Positions 45,825 through 56,414 of a stretch of 64,000 nucleotides of DNA are shown one piece after another; positions within the stretch are counted from its first letter, which is position 1, and each line of letters starts with the position of its first letter. Made by a program: the position numbers and the translations under genes. Source of the DNA: Xylophilus sp. GW821-FHT01B05 (GTDB lineage Bacteria > Pseudomonadota > Gammaproteobacteria > Burkholderiales > Burkholderiaceae_C); assembly GCA_038961845.1 (NCBI GenBank), contig CP152408.1, positions 3,286,001-3,350,000 of the forward strand. Direction: 5' to 3'. The notes under the pieces are model-generated. The model made no database searches. It was not told where the DNA came from and saw only the letters and a list, made by a program, of their open reading frames with translations.

Positions 45825-47402
45825 TTAACGCTGCATCCACTCGGGGGATGACAGCAGCACCGTGTTCCATTCGGGTTGCGAGGCCGCCTGCGACAGCGCC
45901 TGGCGTGTGGCGGCCCCCAGGGTGGGTTCGATCTGGTCGTAGAAGCTGCGGGTGGTCAGCAGCGGGAAGCCGGCGCGCAGCGGCTTGCCGGCGTCATCGG
46001 CATACAGCGCAGCCTGGCCGCTGCCCATGGCGCGGGCGATCTCGAAGCGCTTGACCATCTGCCCCGAGCTGGCCCAGGCCGCCTCGCCCATCGGATAGCC
46101 ATCGGGCGTGATGCGGCCATACAGCGGCTCGGCCAGTTGGGCAAGCCAGTTGGTCACCGGCCGCAGGTTGGCGGCCGGCCGCTCGGCATAGGCCATGCGC
46201 ATGGAAGAGGTCACGTACTGCATCGGGTCCTTGAACTTGCGCGTGCCCGATGCCAGCGCCGCCTGCATCTCCGGCGCCAGGAACATGGTGCGCAGCACGG
46301 CCGCGATGTCGCCCTGGCTGCGCTGGAAGGTGGCGGCCATGCGGTCGACCAGCGCCGGTGGCGGTGTGTCGGCCACGAAGTACACCGCCAGCTTGTGCGA
46401 GATGAAGCGCGCCGTGGCCGGCTGGCGCACCAGCAGGGCCACGGCCTGCTCGACCTCGGCAAAGCCCGCGCCGTCGATGCGCTGGCCGAGCAGGGTCTTG
46501 TTGCCGAAGTCGTGGCGGCCGGGGTTGAACTCGAACAGGCCGTCGTGCAGGTACAGCGCCTGGCGTTGTGGCGACAGCCGCGGCGGCTGGCCGTTGGCGT
46601 CAATGCCCACGCCGGTCAGGATGCGCGCCAGCTCCTGCACGTCCTGCTGGGTATAGCGCGAGCCGCTGGGCCCGCCCGATACGCCCAGGGTGTGCAGCTC
46701 CATCAGCTCACGCGCGTAGTTCTCGTTGATGCGGCCGGCGGCGCTCTGCGCGTTGTCCAGAAACTCCAGCATGGCGGGCGCGGTCAGTGTCGCCATCACC
46801 AGATCGCCGAAGCGGCCAAAGACACGCGGGCGCACCGCCTTGTCCTCGTAGTCGCCCAGGGTCCAGCACACCGAGCCTTTGCCCGAATAGACGCTGAAGT
46901 GGTTCATCCAGAACCAGGTCATCTGCTCGCGCAGTTGCGCCGGGGAATAGAGCGCACGCAGCATGTGGCGGGTGGCCGTTTCCTGGGCCGCATCGTTGCC
47001 GGCGCGGTTGAGTGCGTTGCGCGCCTGCTGCTTGGCGTCTTCGTCCGGCAAGGTATTGATGCGCTGCTGCTCGGCACGAAGCGCGCGGTAGCGCTGCTCG
47101 GCCGTCTGCTGTGCCACCGGCAGCACCGCGATGGCAGCAGCCAGCCCCGGCGGATCGGCCGGCGGCATGGCCAGTTGCTCGTCCAGGAAGCGTGCGCGCC
47201 CCAGGGACTGCAAGCGCTGCATCGACGCATCGTCGCCAAAGAACAGCACGCGGTTGAGCCAGCGCCCATCGGTCTTGCGCAGTTCAGCTTCTGGCACCGC
47301 GCCCGCAGTGCCGTCCGGGGACCCTTGCCCAAACGGAGCGCAGGCTGCGGCCAGCAAGGGAGCGGCAAGAAGTCCAAGGCGACAACGGGGGGACAGGGAC
47401 AT
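45825..47402 (-). CDS. DUF1800 family lipoprotein
   Basis: 525 residues. The N-terminus MSLSPRCRLGLLAAPLLAAAC is a lipoprotein signal. Conserved parts: LNRVLFF, WFWMNHFSVY, NENYARELMELHTLGV, GRHDFGNKTLLGQ and NWLAQLAEPLYG. Proteins of this family are secreted or envelope-bound and occur next to DUF1501, as here; no enzymatic role is established. It begins the two-gene leftward unit. Confidence 0.85.
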   Translation of the reverse strand: MSLSPRCRLGLLAAPLLAAACAPFGQGSPDGTAGAVPEAELRKTDGRWLNRVLFFGDDASMQRLQSLGRARFLDEQLAMPPADPPGLAAAIAVLPVAQQTAEQRYRALRAEQQRINTLPDEDAKQQARNALNRAGNDAAQETATRHMLRALYSPAQLREQMTWFWMNHFSVYSGKGSVCWTLGDYEDKAVRPRVFGRFGDLVMATLTAPAMLEFLDNAQSAAGRINENYARELMELHTLGVSGGPSGSRYTQQDVQELARILTGVGIDANGQPPRLSPQRQALYLHDGLFEFNPGRHDFGNKTLLGQRIDGAGFAEVEQAVALLVRQPATARFISHKLAVYFVADTPPPALVDRMAATFQRSQGDIAAVLRTMFLAPEMQAALASGTRKFKDPMQYVTSSMRMAYAERPAANLRPVTNWLAQLAEPLYGRITPDGYPMGEAAWASSGQMVKRFEIARAMGSGQAALYADDAGKPLRAGFPLLTTRSFYDQIEPTLGAATRQALSQAASQPEWNTVLLSSPEWMQR

Positions 47403-47772
47403 GGCATCAATCCTTCAAAGCCCGCGCAGATTCGGGCCGGCAGTTCGATTGGACTGCAGACTCGGACAGGGGTTGGGGGCTGCATGCATCGTGAGGGAAA
47501 AGTTGCGCAAGCAAACAGGGCTTTGTGTTACGCCGCGCAACAGGGCCGGCACGCGTACACTGGCCTGATCGCGCCCGCGACCCGCCCTGCGTCGGTCACA
47601 CCAACACACTCTCCTCCCCCGCCCACCAAATGCTGCCGCAACGGCAGCCTGCGGTCAGGGCAGCTTTGGCGCCTGGGGCAGCGCCCGTCTCGCCTTCTAC
47701 ACCTGCTGCGGCAATCCCGCGACGGCCCCCTGACTTGCGCTCCAACCACTTCCCCCTCGCCCTGGGCGCGCC
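47403..47772. other. Intergenic region between DUF1800 and transglutaminase genes
   Basis: 370 bases with no gene I can support. Divergent promoters for both flanking genes should lie here. I see no recognisable operator or riboswitch. Confidence 0.5.
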
Positions 47773-48645
47773 ATGGTGCGCCTGACGTTCACCATAGAGC
47801 TGCAGTACCAGGTGCTGGCACCGGGTACTGACTTCATCTTCTGCATCCAGGCCGCGCGCACGCACCACCAGTACGTGCGCACAGAGCAACTGGACATCAG
47901 CCCGGCGCTGGTGCCGCAAACCTATGTGGACCCGGTCACGCACAGCCGCTACCTGCGCCTGCGCTGCGATGCGGGCCCGCTGCGGGTCGCCTACGGCGCC
48001 ACGGTGGACATTGCCCACCGCGTCATGCCGCCCGAGCAGATCGGCGAGGTCTGGATCGTCAACCTGCCCAGCCATGTGCTGCCCTACCTGTACCCCAGCC
48101 GCTACTGCGAGTCGGACCGGCTGCAGGCCTTTGCCATGCAGCAGTTCGGCACGCTGTGGCAGGGCTACAGCCGGGCGCTGGCGATCCGCGACTGGGTGCA
48201 GCAGCATGTGCGCTTCGAGTCCAACAGCTCGGACAGCAACACCTCGGCGGTAGACACCCTGGCCAGCCGGCGCGGTGTGTGCCGGGACTTTGCCCACTTG
48301 ATGATTGCGCTGTGCCGCGCGGTGAACATTCCGGCGCGCTTCACCACCGGCATGGACTACGGCGCCGACCCGGTGCTGGGGCCGCTGGATTTTCACGCCT
48401 ACGTCGAGGCCTACCTGGGCGGCCACTGGTATCTATTCGACCCGTCCGGCACCGCCATCCCGATGGGCTTTGTGCGCATCGCCACGGGCCGCGACGCAGC
48501 CGATGCGGCCTTCGCCACGATCTTTGGCGGCGTGCACTCAGAATCGCCACGCATCCATATCGAGGCCACAGCAGACGAGCACGGCCGCCTGGTCTTGCCG
48601 CAGCACAGCGCCGAGGCGCTGTCCACGGATACCGACGTGGGGTGA
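47773..48645 (+). CDS. Transglutaminase-like domain protein
   Basis: 290 residues, cytoplasmic (no signal). An N-terminal beta-sandwich part (residues 1-130) precedes the transglutaminase core with Cys in SRRGVCRDFAHLM (near 175), His in DFHAYVEAYL and Asp in WYLFDPSG. The architecture is that of the bacterial transglutaminase-like/cysteine peptidase family, often linked to an alpha-E/circularly permuted ATP-grasp pair; neither is present here. Role unknown. Confidence 0.85.
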   Translation: MVRLTFTIELQYQVLAPGTDFIFCIQAARTHHQYVRTEQLDISPALVPQTYVDPVTHSRYLRLRCDAGPLRVAYGATVDIAHRVMPPEQIGEVWIVNLPSHVLPYLYPSRYCESDRLQAFAMQQFGTLWQGYSRALAIRDWVQQHVRFESNSSDSNTSAVDTLASRRGVCRDFAHLMIALCRAVNIPARFTTGMDYGADPVLGPLDFHAYVEAYLGGHWYLFDPSGTAIPMGFVRIATGRDAADAAFATIFGGVHSESPRIHIEATADEHGRLVLPQHSAEALSTDTDVG

Positions 48646-48683
48646 GTTAGCGCACCGGCAACGTCAGCAGACGCCGGGGCGCA

Positions 48684-49940
48684 TCACATGTTGTCGATCA
48701 TCACCTGACCAAAACCAGAACAGCTCACCTGCGTCGCGCCCTCCATCAGGCGGGCGAAGTCATAGGTGACCTTCTTGCTGGCGATCGACTTCTCCATGGA
48801 GCTGATGATCAGGTCCGCGGCCTCCTTCCAGCCCATGTGGCGCAGCATCATTTCAGCGGAGAGGATTTCAGAGCCGGGGTTCACATAGTCCTTGCCGGCG
48901 TACTTGGGTGCCGTGCCGTGCGTGGCCTCGAACATGGCCACGGTATCGGACATGTTGGCGCCCGGGGCAATGCCGATGCCACCGACCTGCGCGGCCAGCG
49001 CGTCGGACACGTAGTCGCCATTCAGGTTCAGCGTGGCGATGACGCTGTACTCGGCCGGGCGCAGCAGGATCTGCTGCAGGAAGGCGTCGGCAATGCTGTC
49101 CTTGACCGTGATGTCCTTGCCGGTCTTGGGATTCTTGAACTTCATCCAGGGACCGCCATCGATCAGTTCAGCCCCGAACTCCTTCTGCGCCAGGCCATAG
49201 GCCCAGTCACGGAAGCCGCCTTCGGTGAACTTCATGATGTTGCCCTTGTGCACGACCGTCACGCTGGGCTTGTTGTTGTCGATCGCGTACTGCAGGGCCT
49301 TGCGCACCAGGCGCTCGGTACCTTCGCGCGACACCGGCTTGACGCCGATGGCCGAGGTGTCGGGAAAGCGGATCTTGTTCACGCCAAACTCATCCTGCAG
49401 GAAGCGGATGAGCTTCTTGGCCTTCTCGCTCTCGGCCTCGAACTCAATGCCGGCGTAGATGTCCTCCGAGTTTTCACGGAAGATGACCATGTTGGTCTTC
49501 TGCGGCTCGCGCACCGGGCTGGGCACGCCCTCGAAATACCGGATCGGGCGCAGGCAGACGTACAGATCGAGCTGCTGGCGCAGCGCCACGTTCAGCGAGC
49601 GGATGCCGCCGCCAACAGGCGTGGTCAGCGGGCCCTTGATGGAGATGACATAGTCACGCACGGCATCCAGCGTCTCTTCGGGCAGCCAGACGTCAGGGCC
49701 GTAGATATTGGTCGACTTCTCGCCGGCGTAGACCTCCATCCAGTGGATCTTCTTCTTGCCGCCGTAGGCCTTGGCCACGGCCGCGTCCACCACCTTCAGC
49801 ATCACGGGCGTAATGTCCTTGCCCGTGCCGTCGCCCTCGATGAACGGGATGACCGGCTCGTCCGGCACATTCAGCGACGAGTCGGCATTGACGGTGATTT
49901 TCTGACCTTGGGCAGGCACCTTGATGTGCTGGTAGGACAT
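48684..49940 (-). CDS. icd: NADP-dependent isocitrate dehydrogenase
   Basis: 418 residues from the ATG at 49940 (MSYQHIKVP). Marks: [16 protein letters not shown], the phosphorylation loop [30 protein letters not shown], and [15 protein letters not shown]. It converts isocitrate to 2-oxoglutarate in the TCA cycle. The Ser of IRSLN is the site phosphorylated by AceK in enterobacteria. The start has a GGAG 15 bases upstream. Confidence 0.96.
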   Translation of the reverse strand: MSYQHIKVPAQGQKITVNADSSLNVPDEPVIPFIEGDGTGKDITPVMLKVVDAAVAKAYGGKKKIHWMEVYAGEKSTNIYGPDVWLPEETLDAVRDYVISIKGPLTTPVGGGIRSLNVALRQQLDLYVCLRPIRYFEGVPSPVREPQKTNMVIFRENSEDIYAGIEFEAESEKAKKLIRFLQDEFGVNKIRFPDTSAIGVKPVSREGTERLVRKALQYAIDNNKPSVTVVHKGNIMKFTEGGFRDWAYGLAQKEFGAELIDGGPWMKFKNPKTGKDITVKDSIADAFLQQILLRPAEYSVIATLNLNGDYVSDALAAQVGGIGIAPGANMSDTVAMFEATHGTAPKYAGKDYVNPGSEILSAEMMLRHMGWKEAADLIISSMEKSIASKKVTYDFARLMEGATQVSCSGFGQVMIDNM

Positions 49941-50136
49941 GGAATGATGTCTCCGGTGGACGTGGGGAGTAGAAGGCAAAGGCGCGCCCGCAAGCGGCAT
50001 CGTCTGCGGGGGAATCCTGAAATTCTATTCCCAATAAAAATGAGCGTTGCCCCGTCAACCGCGCCCACGCGAGTTGCGTTGAGCAGGCGGTCTTTTTCAT
50101 TCGCAAAGCATCTTCACCACTCACAGGAGCCAACCC

Positions 50137-50358
50137 ATGAACCGAATTCTCGCCACCCTGCTTGCCGGATGCTTTGCCGTCGGAGCCTATGCCCAACAAG
50201 GCCCGGCCAATGCGCCGGCCGGCTCCGGCATGTCGTCCATGCACATGTCCCACCCGCACGCCGTCAAGGCCAAGAAGCACCATACCGCGGCCAAGAAGGG
50301 CAAGCACCACGCCAAGCATGCCAAGGCCAAGCACCCGAAGCACGCCAGGCGCGTCTGA
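50137..50358 (+). CDS. Small secreted His/Lys-rich protein
   Basis: 73 residues: Sec signal peptide MNRILATLLAGCFAVGAYAQ, then a short linker and a tail of alternating Lys, His and Ala (HHTAAKKGKHHAKHAKAKHP). ACAGGAGCC precedes the ATG. The tail could bind metals or nucleic acid, or buffer acid like the enterobacterial acid-shock proteins; none is shown. It ends with its own terminator. Many betaproteobacteria have related short proteins. Confidence 0.8.
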   Translation: MNRILATLLAGCFAVGAYAQQGPANAPAGSGMSSMHMSHPHAVKAKKHHTAAKKGKHHAKHAKAKHPKHARRV

Positions 50359-50380
50359 GCCCACGGCACACCGCCAGCAC

Positions 50381-50403
50381 AAGGCGCCTCCGGGCGCCTT
50401 TTT
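50381..50403 (+). terminator. Terminator after the His/Lys-rich protein gene
   Basis: Stem AAGGCGCC (50381-50388), loop TCCG, stem GGCGCCTT (50393-50400) followed by T residues. It is 22 bases after the stop codon. Confidence 0.85.
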
Positions 50404-50481
50404 GCATGAACTGCAGCATCAGCGCCCTTTTGCGACAATGCCTGCCAGTCCGAGTCCTCCATGCACAGCCCCAGACCATCC

Positions 50482-50964
50482 ATGAAGTTCCATCCGCTCC
50501 CGGCCCTGCGCAAGCTCCTGCTCTGCGCGACATTTGCATTCGCGGCTGGCGCAGGCGCCCAGGACAGCCCCGACGGCGCCCCGCAAACCGATCTGCAGCG
50601 GGTGGCACTGCTGGCGGGCATGTACCGCATCGACGCGCAGGTGGCCGCCACGCCGCAACAGCGCGAGATCGGCCTCATGTACCGCCGCGAGATGCCGCAG
50701 CCCGAAGGCATGCTGTTCGTCTTCGAAGAACCCGCCACCCAGTGCTTCTGGATGAAGAACACGCGGCTGCCACTGACCGCAGCCTTTGTGGCGGACGACG
50801 GCACCATCGTCAACCTGGCCGACATGAAGCCGCAGACCACCGACTCGCACTGCTCCGAGAAGCCGGTGCGCTACGTGCTGGAGATGAACCAGGGCTGGTT
50901 TGCCGCCAAACACCTGAAGGCTGGCTTCAAGCTGTCCGGCCCCCCCTTCAAGCCGGCACGCTGA
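50482..50964 (+). CDS. DUF192 family secreted protein
   Basis: 160 residues if started at the ATG at 50482 (MKFHPLPALRKLLL); an ATG at 50461 in frame adds 7 residues and neither has a clear ribosome site. Signal peptide to about residue 25, then the DUF192 domain: IGLMYRREMPQPEGMLFVF, CFWMKNTRLPLTAAF and LEMNQGWFAAKHL. The family's biochemical role is unknown. It is convergent with xseA (15 bases apart). Confidence 0.85.
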   Translation: MKFHPLPALRKLLLCATFAFAAGAGAQDSPDGAPQTDLQRVALLAGMYRIDAQVAATPQQREIGLMYRREMPQPEGMLFVFEEPATQCFWMKNTRLPLTAAFVADDGTIVNLADMKPQTTDSHCSEKPVRYVLEMNQGWFAAKHLKAGFKLSGPPFKPAR

Positions 50965-50979
50965 CGCCGCGGTAGCCGC

Positions 50980-52266
50980 TCACGACGGCCGCTTGCCGCG
51001 CACGGTGAGATCAAGGCTGCCGTCGACCAGGGTGGCACGCAGTGCATCGCCGGGCTGCACGTCGCCGGTGTTCTGCACGGTGCGCCCGGATTCATCCTCC
51101 AGCCACGCATAGCCGCGCTGCAGCACCAGCCGTGGGTCCAGCATCTGCAGCTTGAGCCCGGCGCGCTGCAGCCGTGACTCTTCCTGCGTCCAGCGTGCCG
51201 CCATGGCTGGCGCCAAGGCCGTGGCACAGCGCTGCTGCGCCTGCGCGGCCCGCTGCAACACCGCCCGGGTGCCGTAGCGGAGCGCATGCGCGTGGCGCTC
51301 CAGCAGGAGCCGCTGACCGGCGAGCCGTGCAGAGGGCCGACCCAATCGCGCCGTTGCGCCATCAAGGCGCTGGCCCTGGCGGTCCAGCGTCTTCTGGGCT
51401 GCATTGGCCAATGCGTCGGCAGCCAGGTCCAGCACGCCTAACAGCGCTTCGCGCGGCGGCGCCGCCAATTCCGCGGCGGCCGTGGGCGTGGGCGCGCGCA
51501 GGTCGGCGACGAAATCGGCAATGGTGAAATCCGTCTCGTGCCCGACGCCGCTCACCACCGGCACCGGACTGGCGGCGATCACGCGCGCCAGCGCCTCGTC
51601 GTTGAAGGCCCACAGGTCCTCGATGGAGCCCCCGCCGCGTACCAGCAAGATGAGATCCACAGGCGCCGCCGCCTGCGCATACAGCGCGGTCAGTGCCCGC
51701 ATGATCTCGGCCGGTGCGCCGGCCCCTTGCACCGCGGCGGGCGCCAACACGACAGGCAGGTGCGGTGCACGCCGGCGCAATGCCGTGACCACATCGTGCA
51801 AGGCTGCGGCGCCCAGCGAGGTGACGATGCCAATGCCGCGTGGCATGGCCGGCAGCGGGCGCTTGCGCGCCGGCTCGAACAGGCCTTCGGCTTCGAGCCT
51901 GGCCTTGCGTTGCAAAAACTGCTCGAACAGACCGCCCTGCCCCACCCGCACCATGGACTCGGCTACCAATTGCAGGTCACCACGCGCCTCGTAGACGCCG
52001 ATGCGCCCGCGCACCTCGACCAGTTCGCCGTCGCGCGGCGCAAAGTCGAGCAGCATGGCGGCGCGCCGGAACATGGCGCAACGGATCTGGCCCGTCGCAT
52101 CCTTCAGCGAGAAATAGCAGTGCCCGCTGGCCGCGCGCGAGAAGCCGGTGAGCTCACCGCGCACCGCTACCGGGTTGAAGCGGCTGTCCAGCGCATCGGC
52201 CACCGCATGGCACAAAGCACCTACGGCCCAGACACGCAGCCCGGGGGCTTCCAGGCCATCACGCAT
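50980..52266 (-). CDS. xseA: Exodeoxyribonuclease VII large subunit
   Basis: 428 residues. N-terminal OB fold (VRGELTGFSRAASGHCYFSLKDA), then the catalytic part with GIVTSLGAAALHDVVTAL, RGGGSIEDLWAFNDEALAR and GVGHETDFTIADFVAD, and a long C-terminal coiled coil. It degrades single-stranded DNA with XseB; xseB is not in the window. It is divergent from exbB. Confidence 0.94.
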   Translation of the reverse strand: MRDGLEAPGLRVWAVGALCHAVADALDSRFNPVAVRGELTGFSRAASGHCYFSLKDATGQIRCAMFRRAAMLLDFAPRDGELVEVRGRIGVYEARGDLQLVAESMVRVGQGGLFEQFLQRKARLEAEGLFEPARKRPLPAMPRGIGIVTSLGAAALHDVVTALRRRAPHLPVVLAPAAVQGAGAPAEIMRALTALYAQAAAPVDLILLVRGGGSIEDLWAFNDEALARVIAASPVPVVSGVGHETDFTIADFVADLRAPTPTAAAELAAPPREALLGVLDLAADALANAAQKTLDRQGQRLDGATARLGRPSARLAGQRLLLERHAHALRYGTRAVLQRAAQAQQRCATALAPAMAARWTQEESRLQRAGLKLQMLDPRLVLQRGYAWLEDESGRTVQNTGDVQPGDALRATLVDGSLDLTVRGKRPS

Positions 52267-52479
52267 GGGAACGGCCAGAAAAATGAAATGGTGCTGCTTT
52301 TTTCATCGAACTGTCACAAGCCAGTATTGGCGCGGGGTAGGCGCGGGAATGAAGGGTTTTCTCACAAACTTATCCACACGATCTGTGGGCGGTTGCAAGG
52401 CCCGCGCCGAAAGCACATTTCTGCCGGAGAGGCGTACGCCATAATGCCCGGCGATGTCATCTGCCCTCGGAGAGTCTTC

Positions 52480-53106
52480 TTGTTTTCGATCATACAAGCG
52501 GCCGGCTGGCCGATCTGGCCCTTGCTGGCCTGCTCCGTGCTCGCACTGGCACTCATCGTCGAACGCTTCCTCAGCCTGAAGGCTGCCAAGGTTGCACCGC
52601 CCAAGTTGCTGGACGAGGCGATCACGGTCTCCAGCCGCGGCGTGCCTGCGCCCGACGTGGTGCAGCAACTGGAGCAGAACTCCGCACTCGGCGAAGTGCT
52701 GGCCAGCGGCTTTCGCGCCCTCAACGTCAACCCGCGCTGCAGCGAGGATGACCTGCGCTCTTCCATAGAAGGCGCCGGCCGCAGCGTGGCGCATCGACTC
52801 GAAAAGTACCTCAGCGCACTGGCCACCATCGCCTCGGCCGCGCCGCTGCTGGGCCTGCTCGGCACGGTGATCGGCATGATCGAGATCTTTGGCTCGCAAA
52901 CCGGCGCCTCCGGCACCGGCAACCCTGCGCAACTGGCGCAGGGTATTTCGATTGCGCTGTACAACACCGCGTTCGGGCTGATGGTCGCCATCCCTTCGCT
53001 GATCTTCTGGCGCTATTTCCGTGGCCGGGTGGACAGCTACCTGCTGACGCTGGAGCTGTCGGCCGAGCGCTTCATGCGCCACCTCAACCTGCTGCGCAAG
53101 CCCTGA
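52480..53106 (+). CDS. exbB: ExbB/MotA/TolQ family proton channel subunit
   Basis: 208 residues. I place the start at the TTG at 52480 (FSIIQAAGWPIWPLL), with CGGAGAG 8 bases upstream; an in-frame ATG at 52444 would add 12 untypical residues. Three membrane helices; the conserved TM2-TM3 block is ATIASAAPLLGLLGTVIGMIE and ALYNTAFGLMVAIPSL. It energises TonB-type outer-membrane uptake or related processes with ExbD. First gene of the exbB-exbD-lpxK-ycaR-kdsB run. Confidence 0.88.
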   Translation: MFSIIQAAGWPIWPLLACSVLALALIVERFLSLKAAKVAPPKLLDEAITVSSRGVPAPDVVQQLEQNSALGEVLASGFRALNVNPRCSEDDLRSSIEGAGRSVAHRLEKYLSALATIASAAPLLGLLGTVIGMIEIFGSQTGASGTGNPAQLAQGISIALYNTAFGLMVAIPSLIFWRYFRGRVDSYLLTLELSAERFMRHLNLLRKP

Positions 53107-53119
53107 GCCACCGCCCCGC

Positions 53120-53581
53120 ATGAGCCTGAACTTCCGCGCCCGCTCCCGCATGGACTTCCGCACCAGCGGCAAGGACGAGCCCGAGATCAACCTGATCCCG
53201 TTCATCGACGTGCTGCTGGTGGTGCTGATCTTCCTCATGCTGTCCACCACCTACAGCCGCTTCACCGAGATCCAGCTGCGCCTGCCGGTGGCTGACGCGC
53301 AGGCCATGCGCGACTACCAGAAGGAAGTCGTGGTCTCGGTCAGCAGCGACGGCCACTTCACCGTCAACCGCAGCCCTGTCGCCGGTGGCTCGGTGGATGC
53401 GGTGACGCGGGCCCTGACCGACGCCGCCAAGGCCGGCCGCGACACGATCGTCATCATCAGCGCCGACGCCAGTGCCGCGCACCAGAACGTGGTCACGGTG
53501 ATGGAGGCCGCGCGCCGCGCCGGCCTGTCGCAGATCACCTTTGCCACGCAAAGCACGGCCAAGGCCGGCGGCAAGCCCTGA
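53120..53581 (+). CDS. exbD: ExbD/TolR family protein
   Basis: 153 residues with one N-terminal membrane helix ([20 protein letters not shown]) whose conserved Asp (Pro-Phe-Ile-Asp) carries protons, then a periplasmic domain. It follows exbB after 13 bases. The C-terminus AKAGGKP is flexible. No TonB gene is in the window. Confidence 0.93.
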   Translation: MSLNFRARSRMDFRTSGKDEPEINLIPFIDVLLVVLIFLMLSTTYSRFTEIQLRLPVADAQAMRDYQKEVVVSVSSDGHFTVNRSPVAGGSVDAVTRALTDAAKAGRDTIVIISADASAAHQNVVTVMEAARRAGLSQITFATQSTAKAGGKP

Positions 53582-53603
53582 TCCACCGCGGAACGCAAAC
53601 GCC

Positions 53604-54632
53604 GTGAGCATCACCCAGACGCTGCAGCAGGCCTGGCTGCAGCGCGGTGCGTTGGCCTGGCTGCTCTGGCCTCTATCACTGCTGTATCGCCTGCTCTGGA
53701 GCCTGCGGGCCCTGGCCTATCGGCGTGGCTGGCTGCGCAGCGAGCGCCTGCCGGTGCCGGTGCTGGTGGTGGGCAATGTCATTGCGGGCGGCGCCGGCAA
53801 GACACCCACCGTGATCGCGCTGCTGGAGCATTTGCAGACACGCGGCATCGCCGCTGGCGTGGTGTCGCGTGGCTACGGGCGCAGTGCCCCCACTGCAGGC
53901 GATGACGACCTGCGCGAAGTGCGGCCCGACAGCGCACCCGCCGAGGTCGGCGATGAGCCCTTGCTGATCCGCCGCCGCACCGGCGTGCCGGTCTTCGTCG
54001 GCCGCAACCGGGCCGCGGCCGCGCGCCGGCTGCTGGCCGCATACCCCGCCACCCAATTGATCGTCTGCGATGACGGCCTGCAGCATCTGGCGCTGGCGCG
54101 CGACATCGAGATCTGCGTGTTCGATGACCGCGGCATTGGCAACGGTTTTCTGCTGCCCGCAGGCCCCCTGCGCGAGCCCTGGCCGCGGCCGGTGGATGCG
54201 GTGCTGCACACCGGCACACGGCCGGCCTTTGCCGGCTTCACGGCAGAGCGCAGCCTGGCCGACCACGCGCTGCGCGCCGACGGCAGCCGCGTCCCGCTCT
54301 CGTCCCTGATCGGGACGCCGCTGCATGCGCTGGCCGGCATCGCGCAACCGCAGGCGTTCTTTGACATGCTGCGGGCCCAGGGACTCACGCTGGCACACAG
54401 CGACGCGCTGCCCGACCACTATGATTTTCATAGCTACAAGCCCAGTCCAGACAAGGGATTAGTGCCAATTTGCACCGAAAAAGATGCTTTCAAGCTGTGG
54501 CGCGTCACGCCGCAGGCCTTGGCCGTGCCGCTGCGCTTCAGCCTTGCGCCCGCCTTCCTGGCCCAACTCGACCGCCTGCTGGACGCACGGCTATCATCCG
54601 CCGCTCCTCCCCCACCCAACACACCACTCTGA
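53604..54632 (+). CDS. lpxK: Tetraacyldisaccharide 4'-kinase
   Basis: 342 residues from the GTG at 53604 ([14 protein letters not shown]); the frame before it overlaps exbD and is not typical. P-loop [19 protein letters not shown] (near residues 55-73), DDGLQH and FDDRGIGNG mark lipid A kinase. It phosphorylates the 4' position of the lipid A disaccharide at the inner membrane. A dispersed repeat lies in frame at 54423-54475 ([16 protein letters not shown]), just before the [11 protein letters not shown] motif. Confidence 0.93.
   Translation: MSITQTLQQAWLQRGALAWLLWPLSLLYRLLWSLRALAYRRGWLRSERLPVPVLVVGNVIAGGAGKTPTVIALLEHLQTRGIAAGVVSRGYGRSAPTAGDDDLREVRPDSAPAEVGDEPLLIRRRTGVPVFVGRNRAAAARRLLAAYPATQLIVCDDGLQHLALARDIEICVFDDRGIGNGFLLPAGPLREPWPRPVDAVLHTGTRPAFAGFTAERSLADHALRADGSRVPLSSLIGTPLHALAGIAQPQAFFDMLRAQGLTLAHSDALPDHYDFHSYKPSPDKGLVPICTEKDAFKLWRVTPQALAVPLRFSLAPAFLAQLDRLLDARLSSAAPPPPNTPL
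54423..54475 (+). repeat. Dispersed Comamonadaceae-type repeat inside lpxK, copy E
   Basis: ATAGCTACAAGCCCAGTCCA, GACAAGGGATTAGTGCCAA. It aligns with copy D in pgeF (ATAGCT, AGCCCAGTC, AAGGGATT). It is read in frame and adds about 17 residues between the conserved DHYDF and TEKDA motifs of LpxK. Like copy D it lacks the hairpin of copies A and B. Confidence 0.7.
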
Positions 54633-54635
54633 TCC

Positions 54636-54818
54636 ATGGACAGCAAACTGCTCGAACTGCTGGTCTGCCCCGTCACCAAGGGCCCTCTCACCTATGACCG
54701 CGAACAGCAGGAGTTGGTGTCGCGCAGCGCGCGCCTGGCCTACCCCGTGCGCGACGGCATCCCGATCCTGCTGGAAAACGAAGCGCGCACGCTGACCGAT
54801 GCCGAGCTGGAAAGCTGA
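54636..54818 (+). CDS. ycaR: Trm112-like protein YcaR
   Basis: 60 residues, beginning [21 protein letters not shown] and ending in a typical [15 protein letters not shown]. Only one Cys pair position is kept (CPVTKGPL). It sits between lpxK and kdsB, as in many proteobacteria, 3 bases after the lpxK stop. Function in the cell is not established; related proteins activate methyltransferases. Confidence 0.9.
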   Translation: MDSKLLELLVCPVTKGPLTYDREQQELVSRSARLAYPVRDGIPILLENEARTLTDAELES

Positions 54819-54836
54819 GGGGCATTCAGCACCGCC

Positions 54837-56370
<1,534 letters not shown>

Positions 56371-56390
56371 GCCTTGGCGCAACCCCACAA

Positions 56391-56414
56391 AGCCGCGGTG
56401 ACGCGGCTTTTTTT
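56391..56414 (+). terminator. Terminator after adk
   Basis: AGCCGCG (56391-56397), loop GTGA, CGCGGCT (56402-56408), followed by seven T residues (56408-56414). It reads rightwards after adk and also borders the end of the leftward asparaginase gene. Confidence 0.9.

Noticed and set aside
45876..47831. Rightward open frame of about 650 codons
   Set aside because: Antisense to the DUF1800 gene, which has a lipoprotein signal and family motifs.
48837..50975. Rightward open frame of about 700 codons across icd
   Set aside because: Antisense to icd and running through a separate small gene; the protein is low-complexity without motifs.
52370..52378. Perfect DnaA box TTATCCACA between xseA and exbB
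   Set aside because: A single 9-base match is likely by chance in a window of this size, and there is no cluster, dnaA, or AT-rich unwinding element.
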